A stretch of DNA of 64,000 nt from contig NZ_JTDI01000001.1 in the NCBI RefSeq assembly GCF_000802225.1, positions 124,001 through 188,000 on the forward strand, in the 5' to 3' direction. Positions within the stretch are counted from its first letter, which is position 1; the number at the start of each line of letters is the position of its first letter. Of the stretch, positions 34,471 to 43,782 are shown one piece after another. Source of the stretch: Novosphingobium malaysiense. GTDB taxonomy: Bacteria; Pseudomonadota; Alphaproteobacteria; Sphingomonadales; Sphingomonadaceae. A program made the position numbers and the translations under genes. The notes beneath the pieces were generated by a model. That model did no database searches and was not told the DNA's origin. It saw only the letters and a list, made by a program, of their open reading frames with translations.

Positions 34471-35307
34471 TCAGGCTGCTATCGGTTCTTCGCCTTCAAG
34501 CTTCGTGCGATGCATTTCCCTCCCGGAATTAAGCGGATAGGGCGTCGCTCGGTGCAAAGTTCCGGTGTTGTCCCACATGACCATGTCACCGGCCGACCAC
34601 TTGTGGCTGTAGTGGAACGGTTCGCTGGTCGCCCACTCCCTCAGGCGGTTGAGCAGAAGCGTACTGTCCTTGCGGTCCATCCCCACCACCTGCGTCGCCG
34701 TGCACCCGAGCACCAGCGACTTGCGCCCCGACTTGTGCGTCCAGACCAGCGGTAGTTCGATCTCCCCGAAGCTCGCGAACAGGTCGAGCTGCTCCTGGCT
34801 CGGCTCCGGCGTGTGGTACAGCAGCGGCGCCCAGTTGGAATGGATCACCCGCAGGTCGGCAAAGCGCTGCTTGTCCTCGTCCGACAGCGCATCGTAGGCC
34901 GCGTAGGTATTGCAGAACTCGGTGTCTCCGCCGCTCGGCGGCAGCACCTTGGCGCTGAGCAGCGAGGCCAGGATCGGCTTGGCCTGGATCACGCCGTCGA
35001 AGTGCCAGTAGAACGCGCCCTTGAGATATTCGACGCCGGTCGACTTTTCCGGGTCGAGCGAGACGGTGAAGACTTCCTCCCCGGTGCGCTCGCGCGCGGT
35101 GGAGCCGAGCGTGCGCGTGAAGGCGACCTGCTCCTCGTCGGTGAAAGCGATCCCCGGGAACACGATCACCCCGCGCTGTTCCAGCAGGTCGCGGATTTCA
35201 GCGGAGTAGCGGCCGGTCAGCAACTCTTCCTTGCTGTTCAGCACTTCGCTGGCGATGTTCGGCTTGATGTCGCGGGTCTTGAGGCCCGCTTCGGTCACGG
35301 TTGCCAT
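34471..35307 (-). CDS. TauD/TfdA family 2-oxoglutarate-dependent dioxygenase
   Basis: 278 residues. Iron ligands His102-x-Asp104 and His252, with the PYPLNSGREMHRT segment giving the 2-oxoglutarate arginines. The ATG at 35307 has a GAGAGGAA site. The long upstream extension is an overlap artefact. It lies 41 bases after a Rieske alpha gene on the same strand, so the two form a unit. This repeats the Rieske-plus-TauD pairing seen at 4.7-7.8 kb. Closest relative in the window is the copy at 24.7 kb. Confidence 0.91.
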   Translation of the reverse strand: MATVTEAGLKTRDIKPNIASEVLNSKEELLTGRYSAEIRDLLEQRGVIVFPGIAFTDEEQVAFTRTLGSTARERTGEEVFTVSLDPEKSTGVEYLKGAFYWHFDGVIQAKPILASLLSAKVLPPSGGDTEFCNTYAAYDALSDEDKQRFADLRVIHSNWAPLLYHTPEPSQEQLDLFASFGEIELPLVWTHKSGRKSLVLGCTATQVVGMDRKDSTLLLNRLREWATSEPFHYSHKWSAGDMVMWDNTGTLHRATPYPLNSGREMHRTKLEGEEPIAA

Positions 35308-35348
35308 GTGCAATTCCTCTCTTGTGGTACGTCGGTTCGCCAGCGGCC

Positions 35349-36725
35349 TCAGGCCGCGCCCCGCACGTACTTGTCGATTTCGCGATGGAACTTGACCACC
35401 AGCCCCTCCTCGGAGCCGACAGTGGCGTATTTCAGCCGCGTGTTGCGCACGCCCAGCTGCGTGCGCGGCATCGCTTCGTAGTCCTGCTGCAGCACCAGGA
35501 AATATTCGTAACTGCCCGGAGGATCGACTTCGAGGAGCGGCGTGCGCGCCTGCTCGCGCATTGTCTCCGGCACCCATGCCAGGCGCACGACTTCCCAGAC
35601 GCACTTGTTGGGATCGCCGCTGGGGTGCGGCGTCGAAACGATCATCGTGCCCTCGCCCACCCGGACCGAGAAGAAGAAGTTGGGAAACAGCAGCCAGCCA
35701 TAGTGGTAGGTCATCTGCTCGTCGCTGAGCCCGCTCACGTCGAGCCCCTTGCGCGTGAACTGCTCCCGCGTGGCGCGTTCGAGCAGGGTGTGGACGGTGA
35801 CGCCTTCGGGGAAGACGATCTCGCCCGCCTCGTTGCGGACCGAATCCACCATTTCCTCGAACAGCGGCATGATCTCCGCCGCCCCGTGATAGGTGGCGGG
35901 CAGCTTGTCCTTGAGAGCGGCCACCGACTGTTCAGGCGAAAGCCCGCGCACGTCCGCCGCCTCGAACGGCGAGACGCTCAGGTGATGATCGCCGAAGTAG
36001 TTGAATTCGCTCTTCTTCGCGTCGAGCTGGATGACATCGGCCATCTGCGGGTGGACGCCCTGAATGTGATAGCCTTCCTGGAAGGCATCGACCACGATCT
36101 TCCAGTTGCATTCCAGCTCCTCGCGCACGTTCATGCCCACGGGAACCATCTCGTCGACATGGTAGGGCGCAAGGCACTCCATCACGTCCTGCCCGATGTA
36201 TTCGGCCAGCGGCCTGGCGTCGGGATCGGGGTTGATGAAGATGAAGCCCGCCCAGGTATCGACCGAAACCGGCAAAAGCCCCAGACCGTCCTTGTCGACC
36301 TCTCCGACCAGATCCTGGCGGGCGATACCGCGCAGCTTGCCGGTGAGTTCGAAGGACCAGTTGTGGAACGGGCAGTGCAGCACCGGGCTGTTGCCCTTGC
36401 CGCCCACGCACAGCTTGTTGCCGCGGTGGGTGCAGGCGTTGACGAATCCACGCAGGACGCCGTCCTTGCCGCGAATGATGATGTAGGACTGGTCGAAGAT
36501 CTTGTGCTCCTTCCAGTCGCCCGGCTTGGGAAGTTCATCGGCCCGGCCGGCATATTGCCAGACCTTCATCCAGATGTTCTCGCGCTCGCTTTCCTGGAAT
36601 TCGGGCGAATAGTATCGGTCGGTCGAAACCCGCATCAGGGCTTCGTCATAAGTCCGGTCGCCATATCGGAAGCTCTGTTCCTTGCGCTTTTCGTCGATGT
36701 ATTCCCAATTGGGTGACGTTGCCAT
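35349..36725 (-). CDS. Rieske non-heme iron oxygenase, alpha subunit
   Basis: 458 residues. Rieske ligands Cys98-x-His100 and Cys118-x2-His121. The catalytic domain has the FQEGYHIQGVHPQ motif with two His iron ligands. Paralogue of the oxygenase at 4.7-6.1 kb, with matching order of blocks over the whole length. No beta subunit gene is adjacent, so it may work as a homomultimer. The start is the ATG at 36725. Follows an AraC regulator gene on the same strand by 191 bases. Confidence 0.92.
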   Translation of the reverse strand: MATSPNWEYIDEKRKEQSFRYGDRTYDEALMRVSTDRYYSPEFQESERENIWMKVWQYAGRADELPKPGDWKEHKIFDQSYIIIRGKDGVLRGFVNACTHRGNKLCVGGKGNSPVLHCPFHNWSFELTGKLRGIARQDLVGEVDKDGLGLLPVSVDTWAGFIFINPDPDARPLAEYIGQDVMECLAPYHVDEMVPVGMNVREELECNWKIVVDAFQEGYHIQGVHPQMADVIQLDAKKSEFNYFGDHHLSVSPFEAADVRGLSPEQSVAALKDKLPATYHGAAEIMPLFEEMVDSVRNEAGEIVFPEGVTVHTLLERATREQFTRKGLDVSGLSDEQMTYHYGWLLFPNFFFSVRVGEGTMIVSTPHPSGDPNKCVWEVVRLAWVPETMREQARTPLLEVDPPGSYEYFLVLQQDYEAMPRTQLGVRNTRLKYATVGSEEGLVVKFHREIDKYVRGAA

Positions 36726-36916
36726 CAGCCTCTCCAAACTGCGCGCGACTCTGGCGAACACGTCCGCAGGCCTGCGGGCCAGCGCCAAGTCGATCATGCT
36801 TGTTCCAATGCGATGGAAATACTCGAAAGGGGCGGCTCAGCGCCATTCGAAACGCCATGCGCCATCGAGTTTGCGTCACGAAAACGCAAGTTGATCAGGA
36901 AACTGCAAGTACGCCG

Positions 36917-37816
36917 TCAGTTCGCAGTGGCAGCATGGTCCGCCAGCGCCTTGCGGCGGTACTGAGAGGGCGATTGCCCGGTCATGCGCCGAAACATGTT
37001 GGAAAAATGACCGGGGCTCGAAAAGCCGAGCCGTTCGGCAATCGCCGCGCAGTTCAACGCACCGGTGGCGAGCATCTCGCTTGCCGTCGCGATGCGCTGA
37101 CGGGCGATGTATTTCTGGATTTGCCAGCCGGTCGAAACCTTGAACGCGCGGGCCAGATGCCCCTCGCTCACGCCGCACATCTCGGCCAGTTCGCCAAGCG
37201 AGGGATAGCCGGTCTCTGGCGCGGCCTTGATCCGCTCCTCTATGCGCAGCAGTTGCCAGGGCGCGAGCGCGAGAACGATGCCCTGTCGGCCCGCCTTGCG
37301 TTCGACATGCGCGATCACCCGGGCAATTTCGACAAGCATGACGTTCGTCAGGCTTTCGATGAGGAACTCATGCGCAGGGCCGGGATGATCGAGCTCCGCA
37401 TGCAGTTCCTGCATCAGGATTTCGAGCCGCTTGTTGCGCAAAAGCGCCAGCGCGGCAGTTTGGCGGGAGAGCCGTTCAGCCGAAAGGCCGGTGCGCGCCT
37501 CGACGAAATCCGGATCGAAGAAGCAGGTCAGAACCCGCAGCGGTTTGCCGATGGGTTCGAGCGGCACGGTACTGCCCGCAGGCAGGAAACCGACAGCATG
37601 CACGCGCGGCAGCAAGTCGAACGCGGACATGTTGCCCAGCCGCAAGGGCGAATGATCGCGCGACAGGCGCTGGAACAGTGCGTGGGTCGGATGCGCCGGA
37701 CTGGTGTCGGTAACGCTCCAGGTTATCGTCGCCAGTTCCACCCTGACGTGGGGCAGGACCAATTCCTTTTCGAGCTCGTGCCGCATGGCTGCCTGTCCTG
37801 CCTCGCATTCTCCCAT
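36917..37816 (-). CDS. AraC family transcriptional regulator
   Basis: 299 residues. Variable N-terminal sensing part, then a C-terminal double helix-turn-helix (SLGELAEMCGVSEGHLARAFK, then IAERLGFSSPGHFSNMFRR and MTGQSPSQYRR). An alternative start is the Met at residue 11. Sits between the aldehyde dehydrogenase and the Rieske/TauD pair and probably activates one of them. Inducer unknown. Confidence 0.9.
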   Translation of the reverse strand: MGECEAGQAAMRHELEKELVLPHVRVELATITWSVTDTSPAHPTHALFQRLSRDHSPLRLGNMSAFDLLPRVHAVGFLPAGSTVPLEPIGKPLRVLTCFFDPDFVEARTGLSAERLSRQTAALALLRNKRLEILMQELHAELDHPGPAHEFLIESLTNVMLVEIARVIAHVERKAGRQGIVLALAPWQLLRIEERIKAAPETGYPSLGELAEMCGVSEGHLARAFKVSTGWQIQKYIARQRIATASEMLATGALNCAAIAERLGFSSPGHFSNMFRRMTGQSPSQYRRKALADHAATAN

Positions 37817-37845
37817 AGACGCCGACGTTCCGGCCGGCCGTACCC

Positions 37846-39261
37846 TCAGCGCTTCAGCAGCGAGCGCATCGTCCTGACCATCTTCTGCGTATAGGGCGGT
37901 TCCATCGCCATGAGGTCGATCCTCGCCGGACGCGCGACCGAACGCGCGTTGGAGAAGGTCTTGAACCCCGCAAAACCACCATAGCGCCCCATGCCGCTGT
38001 GGCCAACGCCTCCGAACGGCAGGTCCTGCGTCAGCGCATGGAGCAGAACGTCGTCGAACGTCACGCCACCCGACCAGGTGTTGCGCAGCATGAAGTCCTG
38101 CTCGTCGCGCGTACCGCCGAAAAAGTAGAGCGCCAGCGGCCGCTCGCCCGCGCGGATCTGCTGCGCAACGTCTTCCAGCGTGTCGTAGGGGACGATCGGA
38201 AGGACAGGACCGAACATCTCCTGCTGCATCGCCTGGCTGTCCATCGGCGGATCGACCAGCAGGACGAACGGGAACGCCGGGTCATTGGCAAGGTTCACCG
38301 TACCTTCGGCGCCGAGCACTTCCACGCCCGCACCGCGTGCCGCAGCATCCTCGACTACGCCGGCAAGGCGCATACGCTGCTTTTCAAGGAAGACGTACGA
38401 AACGTCCGGGTTGTTCGCGTAATCGGGGAAGTACTGCGCAAACTTGTCCTTCACCGCCGCCACGAAGCGGTCGAGCTGGCTCCGGTGCACGCGTACATAG
38501 TCGAGCCCGATGCAGGCCTGCCCGGCGTTCGCCAGCTTGACCGAAACGATCTTGCCCGCCAGCTTCTCCACGTCCGCACCGGGCGCGAGGACGACCGGCC
38601 CCTTCCCGCCCAGCTCCAGCGTTACCGGGGTGAGATTGTCCGCCGCCGCGCGCATCACGTGCTTGGCGACAGGCGCGCCGCCAGTGAAGATCAGGTGATC
38701 GAAGGGCATCGCGGAGAAGGCGCTGGCGACTTCCACGCCGCCTTCGACCACGGCGACTTCCTCGGGATCGAAGACCTGTGCGGTGATCTCGGCCATCAGG
38801 GCGGAGGTATGCGGGGTCAGTTCCGAAGGTTTGATCAGCGCGCGGTTGCCCGCTGCCAGAACGCCCGCGAGAGGCGCATAGCCGAGCGCGAAAGGCAGGT
38901 TCCACGGCGCCATGACGCCCACCACGCCAAGCGGCTGATAGAACACCTGCGCCTTGGCGCCGAGCACGTTGAACGGAAAATCGGCCTTGCGCTTTTCCGG
39001 CTGCATCCACTTCCCGACGTGCTTGAGCGCGTACTTGAGGTGGTTGACCGGATAGAGCAGGTCAGCCGCGATCGTGGTCAGTTCGGGGCGCTTGCCGAAA
39101 TCCTCGGCAGTCGCCTCGATGATCCGTTGCTGGTTGGCGATCGTGACATCCAGAGCGCGCGCGATCCGGTCCTTGCGCGTGGCAAGGCTCGGATAGGGCT
39201 CGCGCTCGACGGCGGCCCGCTGGCCGGCGAAAAGCGCGTCCAGCGAGGCCGCCCCGGTCAC
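37846..39261 (-). CDS. Coniferyl/aryl aldehyde dehydrogenase
   Basis: 471 residues, class of short aldehyde dehydrogenases that includes coniferyl aldehyde dehydrogenase. Motifs: APWNLPFALGYAPLAG near 117, catalytic Glu in LELGGKGPVV and Cys in NAGQACIGLDYV. The start is GTG at 39261 within a GTGA overlap with the upstream dehydrogenase stop, so translation is coupled. In a naphthalene-type route it would fill the salicylaldehyde dehydrogenase (NahF) step (inference). Confidence 0.9.
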   Translation of the reverse strand: MTGAASLDALFAGQRAAVEREPYPSLATRKDRIARALDVTIANQQRIIEATAEDFGKRPELTTIAADLLYPVNHLKYALKHVGKWMQPEKRKADFPFNVLGAKAQVFYQPLGVVGVMAPWNLPFALGYAPLAGVLAAGNRALIKPSELTPHTSALMAEITAQVFDPEEVAVVEGGVEVASAFSAMPFDHLIFTGGAPVAKHVMRAAADNLTPVTLELGGKGPVVLAPGADVEKLAGKIVSVKLANAGQACIGLDYVRVHRSQLDRFVAAVKDKFAQYFPDYANNPDVSYVFLEKQRMRLAGVVEDAAARGAGVEVLGAEGTVNLANDPAFPFVLLVDPPMDSQAMQQEMFGPVLPIVPYDTLEDVAQQIRAGERPLALYFFGGTRDEQDFMLRNTWSGGVTFDDVLLHALTQDLPFGGVGHSGMGRYGGFAGFKTFSNARSVARPARIDLMAMEPPYTQKMVRTMRSLLKR

Positions 39262-40007
39262 GAGATGACCCTGCCGCCGTTCACGCCGATGGTCTGGCCG
39301 GTGACGTAGCCGGTCTTCTCCGAAGCAAGCCAGACGGCGGCATTGGCAATGTCCTCGGCCTCGCCTAGACGACGCACCGGCATCATCGCCGCGGCCTGTT
39401 CGGGCGTCATCGGCATGAGGTGCTTGGTCTCCTCGTACATCACGGTGCCCGCAATCGAGGCGGGCGGGATGTTATTGACGGTGATGCCGAGCGGCCCGAG
39501 TTCGAGCGCGAGCGTCTTGGTGAACGAGATCAGCCCGCCCTTCGATGAGGAATAGTGCGCCATGCGCGCTGTGCCCGACTGGGCGCTCGACGAGGAGATG
39601 TTGATGATGCGGCCCCAGTTCGCCGCCTTCATGTCCGGCAGCACGGTCTGGGTGACAATGAAAGGCCCGCGCAGGTTGATCGCCATCGTGCGGTCCCAGA
39701 CCTCGTCGGTCAGTTCCTCGAACGGGATCCAGCCTGCAACGCCGGCATTGTTGACGAGCACGGTGACCGGACCGAACGCGTCGCGCAGCTTCGCGACGGC
39801 CGCCTCGACCTGCATGCGGTCGGAAACGTCGGCCGCCAGCGCGACCGCCTTGCCACCCTTCGCGGCAATTTCGTCGACCACCTTCTGGGCAGCTTCGAGT
39901 TTCAGGTCGAGCACGCCGACGGCCATGCCCTCGTCCGCGAACTGGCGGCAGATTTCCGCACCGATGCCGGCAGCCGCGCCGGTAACCAAAGCTACTTTCT
40001 GAGTCAT
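39258..40007 (-). CDS. Short-chain dehydrogenase/reductase
   Basis: 249 residues, classical SDR. TGAAAGIG near residue 10, NNAGVAG near 90, catalytic Ser in NISSSSAQSG and Tyr-x3-Lys in HYSSSK. The ATG has a GAGGAGAG site. Probable role: cis-dihydrodiol dehydrogenase or alcohol dehydrogenase. Overlaps the aldehyde dehydrogenase by four bases. The upstream extension in the same frame was rejected. Confidence 0.88.
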   Translation of the reverse strand: MTQKVALVTGAAAGIGAEICRQFADEGMAVGVLDLKLEAAQKVVDEIAAKGGKAVALAADVSDRMQVEAAVAKLRDAFGPVTVLVNNAGVAGWIPFEELTDEVWDRTMAINLRGPFIVTQTVLPDMKAANWGRIINISSSSAQSGTARMAHYSSSKGGLISFTKTLALELGPLGITVNNIPPASIAGTVMYEETKHLMPMTPEQAAAMMPVRRLGEAEDIANAAVWLASEKTGYVTGQTIGVNGGRVIS

Positions 40008-40069
40008 TGCTTCTCTCCTCGCCGCCGGCCGGTGCCCGCGAACGTTTGGTGTCAGTTGATTGCGCGCGC

Positions 40070-40381
40070 TCAGGGCGCGTCGATGAAGACTTCGCCGTCC
40101 TTCACTTCGACCGGAAAGGTCGCGATCGCCTCGACGCAGGGGAAATGCGTAGGCTCGCCGGTGCGCACGCTGAACATGCCGCCGTGCATCGGACATTCGA
40201 TCTGGTCGCCTTCGAGATAGCCGTCGGAGAGCATGGCCACGGCGTGGCTGCACACGTTCGACGTGGCGAAGAACTCGCCGTCGACATTGTAGACGACAAC
40301 CGGTGGCAGATCGGGGCTCTCAATCCCCAGCATCTCACCCGGCGGCAATTCGACGACTTTGCAGACTTTTACTAAGGTCAT
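40070..40381 (-). CDS. Rieske-type [2Fe-2S] ferredoxin
   Basis: 103 residues. Cys44-x-His46 and Cys63-x2-His66 bind the cluster, typical of the ferredoxin component (BphA3/NahAb/CarAc type) that passes electrons to Rieske oxygenases. It is the only ferredoxin gene in the window while four oxygenase alpha subunits are present, so it may serve several of them. Sits 50 bases after the GMC gene. Confidence 0.94.
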   Translation of the reverse strand: MTLVKVCKVVELPPGEMLGIESPDLPPVVVYNVDGEFFATSNVCSHAVAMLSDGYLEGDQIECPMHGGMFSVRTGEPTHFPCVEAIATFPVEVKDGEVFIDAP

Positions 40382-40431
40382 GGCATCCCGTTTGTTTTTC
40401 GCAGTTCGTTGTTACGGAAGGCGCCGCGCGA

Positions 40432-42033
40432 TCACGCCGTGTCCTCCAGAATGAGTTGAGCGGCCCGCCAGCCGATCACCATCGTGGCCGCGTTGGTGTT
40501 GCCGGAAACGAGCGTGGGCATCACCGAGGCATCGACGACGCGCAGCCCCTCCACCCCGCGCACCCGCAGACGCGGATCGAGCACGGCGTCCTCGTCCGAG
40601 CCCATCCGGCAGGTGCCGGCGGCATGGAACACGGAACTGCCGGTGCGCTTGATCACCGCCATCAGTTCGTCGTCGGACTGGGCATCGGGGCCCGGCACGT
40701 CCTCGGACGCGATGAAGCTCGCCAGCGGCTCGGTCCGCACCAGATCGCGGATGTAACGCACCGTTGCCAGAGCGACGCGGCGGTCTTCCTCCTCGGTCAG
40801 GTAATTCGCCTGGATTTCGGGCTGCTCGGCCGGGTCGGCACTGCGGATCATCACGCTGCCCCGGCTCTCGGGCCGCATCTGGAAACCGTGGATCTGGATG
40901 CCGTGCCACTTGTCGAAAGCGAACTTGGCATCGTCCCCCTGCTCCAGCGAGATCGGCGCGTAGACGATCTGCGCATCGGGCCGGTCGAGGTCGGGCCGCG
41001 TGCGGATGAAGCCGGCCACTTCGTGCGAGCTGCAGGCCATCAGCCCCTTCTTGGTGAAGACGTACTTGAGCACGTGCTTGAGCAGGCGCAGTCCGCCGAA
41101 TTCGAAGTTGTCGCTCATCGGCTGGTTGAGACGGCACTGGACGATACCCATCCAGTGTTCGCGCAGGTTCCGGCCGACCCCGGGGACCGCCGCCACGACC
41201 GGCAGGCCGAGGCCCTGCAGATGCGCCGGATCGCCGATCCCCGAAAGTTGCAGGAGCTGCGGCGACTGGATCGAACCGGCCGAAAGGATCACTTCCCGTC
41301 CGGCGCGAAATTCCACCGCAGCGCCCTTCTCGCGCCCGGCAACTCCAACGGCGCGAGTACCTTCGAACAGCACCTTCTCGACGAATACGCCCGTCTTCAC
41401 GGTCAGGTTGGGCCGGCCCATCGCCGGGTGCAGGAAAGCGCTGGCGGCGCTCACGCGCACGCCGTCGCGGATCGTGCACATGGTATAGCCGATGCCGTCC
41501 TGCTCCAGCCCGTTGACGTCCTCGCGGCGCGGGAGCCCCTTGGCGACCCCGGCTTCGATCACCGCCTCATTGAGCGGCGTCTCCGTCGGGAAACGCGAGA
41601 TCTTCAGCAGTCCACCCACGCCCCGCACGCCGTCATCGCCGAGCGGGTTGTCTTCCATCTCCCGGTAGCATTCGCCGATGGTCGACCAGCCCCAGCCGGT
41701 CGCGCCCTGTGCTTCCCAGCTGTCGTAATCCTGCGGCTGGCCGCGCACGTAGAGCGTGCCATTGACCGAGCTCGACCCGCCAAGGGTCATGCCTTTGGGC
41801 CAGTTCTCCGCCCGGATCGAACCGTCCTGCGCGGCCTCCGTCCGGAAATGCCGGGCGTGCGAGGTGTTCTGCAGCAACGCCCCGAAGCCCTTGGGCATGC
41901 GGATCAGGAACGACTTGTCCGCCGGCCCCGCCTCCAGCAGGAGCACCTTGTGCTTGCCGGAGCGCGTCAGGCGGTCCGCCAGCACGCATCCCGCCGAACC
42001 GGCGCCGACGATGATGTAGTCGTAGGTTTGCAA
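40432..42033 (-). CDS. GMC-family FAD oxidoreductase
   Basis: 533 residues, glucose-methanol-choline oxidoreductase. FAD loop DYIIVGAGSAGCVLA near residue 5, GMC signature LGGSSSVNGTLYVRG and the C-terminal catalytic His in SSVFHAAGTCRMG with the NTNAATMVIG end. Oxidises an alcohol, perhaps a benzylic or side-chain alcohol. The best start is TTG at 42033, six bases after GGAGA. No ATG or GTG fits and longer frames run into the upstream gene. Confidence 0.9.
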   Translation of the reverse strand: MQTYDYIIVGAGSAGCVLADRLTRSGKHKVLLLEAGPADKSFLIRMPKGFGALLQNTSHARHFRTEAAQDGSIRAENWPKGMTLGGSSSVNGTLYVRGQPQDYDSWEAQGATGWGWSTIGECYREMEDNPLGDDGVRGVGGLLKISRFPTETPLNEAVIEAGVAKGLPRREDVNGLEQDGIGYTMCTIRDGVRVSAASAFLHPAMGRPNLTVKTGVFVEKVLFEGTRAVGVAGREKGAAVEFRAGREVILSAGSIQSPQLLQLSGIGDPAHLQGLGLPVVAAVPGVGRNLREHWMGIVQCRLNQPMSDNFEFGGLRLLKHVLKYVFTKKGLMACSSHEVAGFIRTRPDLDRPDAQIVYAPISLEQGDDAKFAFDKWHGIQIHGFQMRPESRGSVMIRSADPAEQPEIQANYLTEEEDRRVALATVRYIRDLVRTEPLASFIASEDVPGPDAQSDDELMAVIKRTGSSVFHAAGTCRMGSDEDAVLDPRLRVRGVEGLRVVDASVMPTLVSGNTNAATMVIGWRAAQLILEDTA

Positions 42034-42058
42034 GATCGCTCTCCGCCTGTCGCGCCGG

Positions 42059-42553
42059 TCAGAACGGATAGACGATGTACTGCGGCAGGACCGTCGTGTC
42101 GTAGAGCGCCTTCTTCGAGACGAAGCGCGCTTCCTCGCCGACGATCTCAACCACGTCCTCGTAGACGCCCGCCGCCAGGATCTGCGTGCGGTTCGGATCG
42201 AATGTATATTCGATCGAGAAGTGGCTGCGAACCTTCCAGAGGTCGCCGTCCCTCTCGCACAAAACGCGCTGGACGAAATGGCGCGTGCGGTAGTCCTGGA
42301 ACGTACCCACCCAGATCTTGGTGATGAAGGTGATGCGATCCTCGATGCGGGCCCGGCAATCGTCGAACATCAGCGCGATCGGCCAGCCGTTCGCTTCGTT
42401 CTCCGCCGACCGGCAGATGTACGTGGCATCCTCGCGCTGGCTGAAGCAGTCCGCCCAGCCCGCGATGTCCTTGCCGTCGAGCGCGGTGATATAGCGGTTC
42501 TGGAGCGCATCCACCTTGGCGAGGACGTCGATATCGGTTGCAACCATGGTGCT
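42059..42553 (-). CDS. Aromatic-ring-hydroxylating dioxygenase beta subunit
   Basis: 164 residues, NTF2-like beta subunit (RYITALDGKDIAGWADCFS start, HFVQRVLCERDGDLWKVRSHFSI core). Structural partner of the alpha subunit in front. A GTG start at 42553 forms a GTGA overlap with the alpha stop and is seven bases from the GGAG site. An ATG two codons later (42547) is the alternative. Confidence 0.88.
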   Translation of the reverse strand, partial: STMVATDIDVLAKVDALQNRYITALDGKDIAGWADCFSQREDATYICRSAENEANGWPIALMFDDCRARIEDRITFITKIWVGTFQDYRTRHFVQRVLCERDGDLWKVRSHFSIEYTFDPNRTQILAAGVYEDVVEIVGEEARFVSKKALYDTTVLPQYIVYPF

Positions 42554-43743
42554 CACTGGGCCTCTCCTTCGATGGGAAAGCCCATGATCTGGCGATAGTC
42601 GTGCCAGCGTGGGATATTGGGCGTTTCGTCGTTCTGATAGAACTCGGTCGGGATCGTCTTCAGGTCCTTGAGGCCCTTCTGCATGATCGCGGTGCCGCGG
42701 GCGTTCGAGGCGATCTGGATGCGCGCGAAGATCGCGGCGTCTTCCATGCTGATCATCCCGCAAGGGCCGAGCAGGTTCGACGCCTGCCGCACGCGGTGCT
42801 TCTCGAGTTCCTCGCTGTCGGTGTTCTTGGCGAAATAGGCGTAGTGGATCTCGGTGCAGTCCACCGAGCGGGCCACGCAGAAGCGCACCGAGAACACGTC
42901 GAGGTGCTTGACCATGATCGTCGCCGGGAAAATGCCGGTGACATAGGAATCCCAGGCGGAATCCTTGAACTCGATCAGCGAGGGGTCCTTGAGCGTCCCG
43001 CCCGAAGCCTGACCGGGGCTCAGCTCCGAAGCGACGCCCGCCGTGAACGGGGTGTAAAACTGCTTGCCCTTGCCGGCCTGCCAGCCGAGCAGCCGGAAGC
43101 CGGTGTGGAGCAGCGGCGCGTGATAGCCGTCGTTGTCCATCACGACCTTCCAGTTGCAGGCGTAACGGACCTTCTGATAGCCGAGCAGCTTGAGCCCGCC
43201 TTCATGGCCGAGCGTCTTCTCGATGTTCTCGCGGCCGACATCCAGATAGGCGTCGATGTCCGGCGGATTGTCGTCGAGGCAGACCAGGATCAGGCCGGCG
43301 ACGATCTCCATGTTGACCTGCTTGAGGCCGTATTCGCTCTTCTTGAACTTGGGCGAGAAGTCTTCCGAACCGGGGCAGCCGAGAAGGCTGCCGTCGTTCT
43401 TGAAAGTCCAGCGGTGGTAGGGGCAGACGAAGCCCTTGGAATGGCCGCAGGTCGCCGTCTCCACCTGGTTCTGACGGTGGCTGCAGGCGTTGATGAACAC
43501 GCGCACCTGCCCGTCGTCGCCGCGCGCAATCAGCAGCGGCACGCGGCCGAGGTCGAACGTCTTGAAGTCGCCCGGATTGGGGATCTCGGCCTCATGGCCG
43601 ACGGTGTGCCAATAGGGACCGTAGAAAATCGTTTCCAGCTCGGCCTCGAAGATGTCGGGCCGGACGAAGACCTCGGCCGGCACGTCGCCGACATCAGCGG
43701 GCCAGACAAGAGCCGGCGTGGGCGCCTTGCTCGCGTAGTTCAT
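42553..43743 (-). CDS. Rieske oxygenase alpha subunit, salicylate/anthranilate hydroxylase-like
   Basis: 396 residues. Rieske ligands Cys87-x-His89 and Cys107-x2-His110. Catalytic His208 and His213 in DNDGYHAPLLH. The LEAEIPNPGDFK-like N-terminal block (HEAEIPNPGDFKTF) and NWK...YH...LH order resemble the large subunits of salicylate or anthranilate hydroxylases. In sphingomonads a Rieske salicylate 1-hydroxylase is known to convert salicylate to catechol, and this gene could have that role in a naphthalene-type route (inference). Followed by its beta subunit. Confidence 0.88.
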   Translation of the reverse strand: MNYASKAPTPALVWPADVGDVPAEVFVRPDIFEAELETIFYGPYWHTVGHEAEIPNPGDFKTFDLGRVPLLIARGDDGQVRVFINACSHRQNQVETATCGHSKGFVCPYHRWTFKNDGSLLGCPGSEDFSPKFKKSEYGLKQVNMEIVAGLILVCLDDNPPDIDAYLDVGRENIEKTLGHEGGLKLLGYQKVRYACNWKVVMDNDGYHAPLLHTGFRLLGWQAGKGKQFYTPFTAGVASELSPGQASGGTLKDPSLIEFKDSAWDSYVTGIFPATIMVKHLDVFSVRFCVARSVDCTEIHYAYFAKNTDSEELEKHRVRQASNLLGPCGMISMEDAAIFARIQIASNARGTAIMQKGLKDLKTIPTEFYQNDETPNIPRWHDYRQIMGFPIEGEAQ

Positions 43744-43782
43744 TGGTTTACCTCTCCTCTCGTCCCATGGGCCTGCCGGCCG

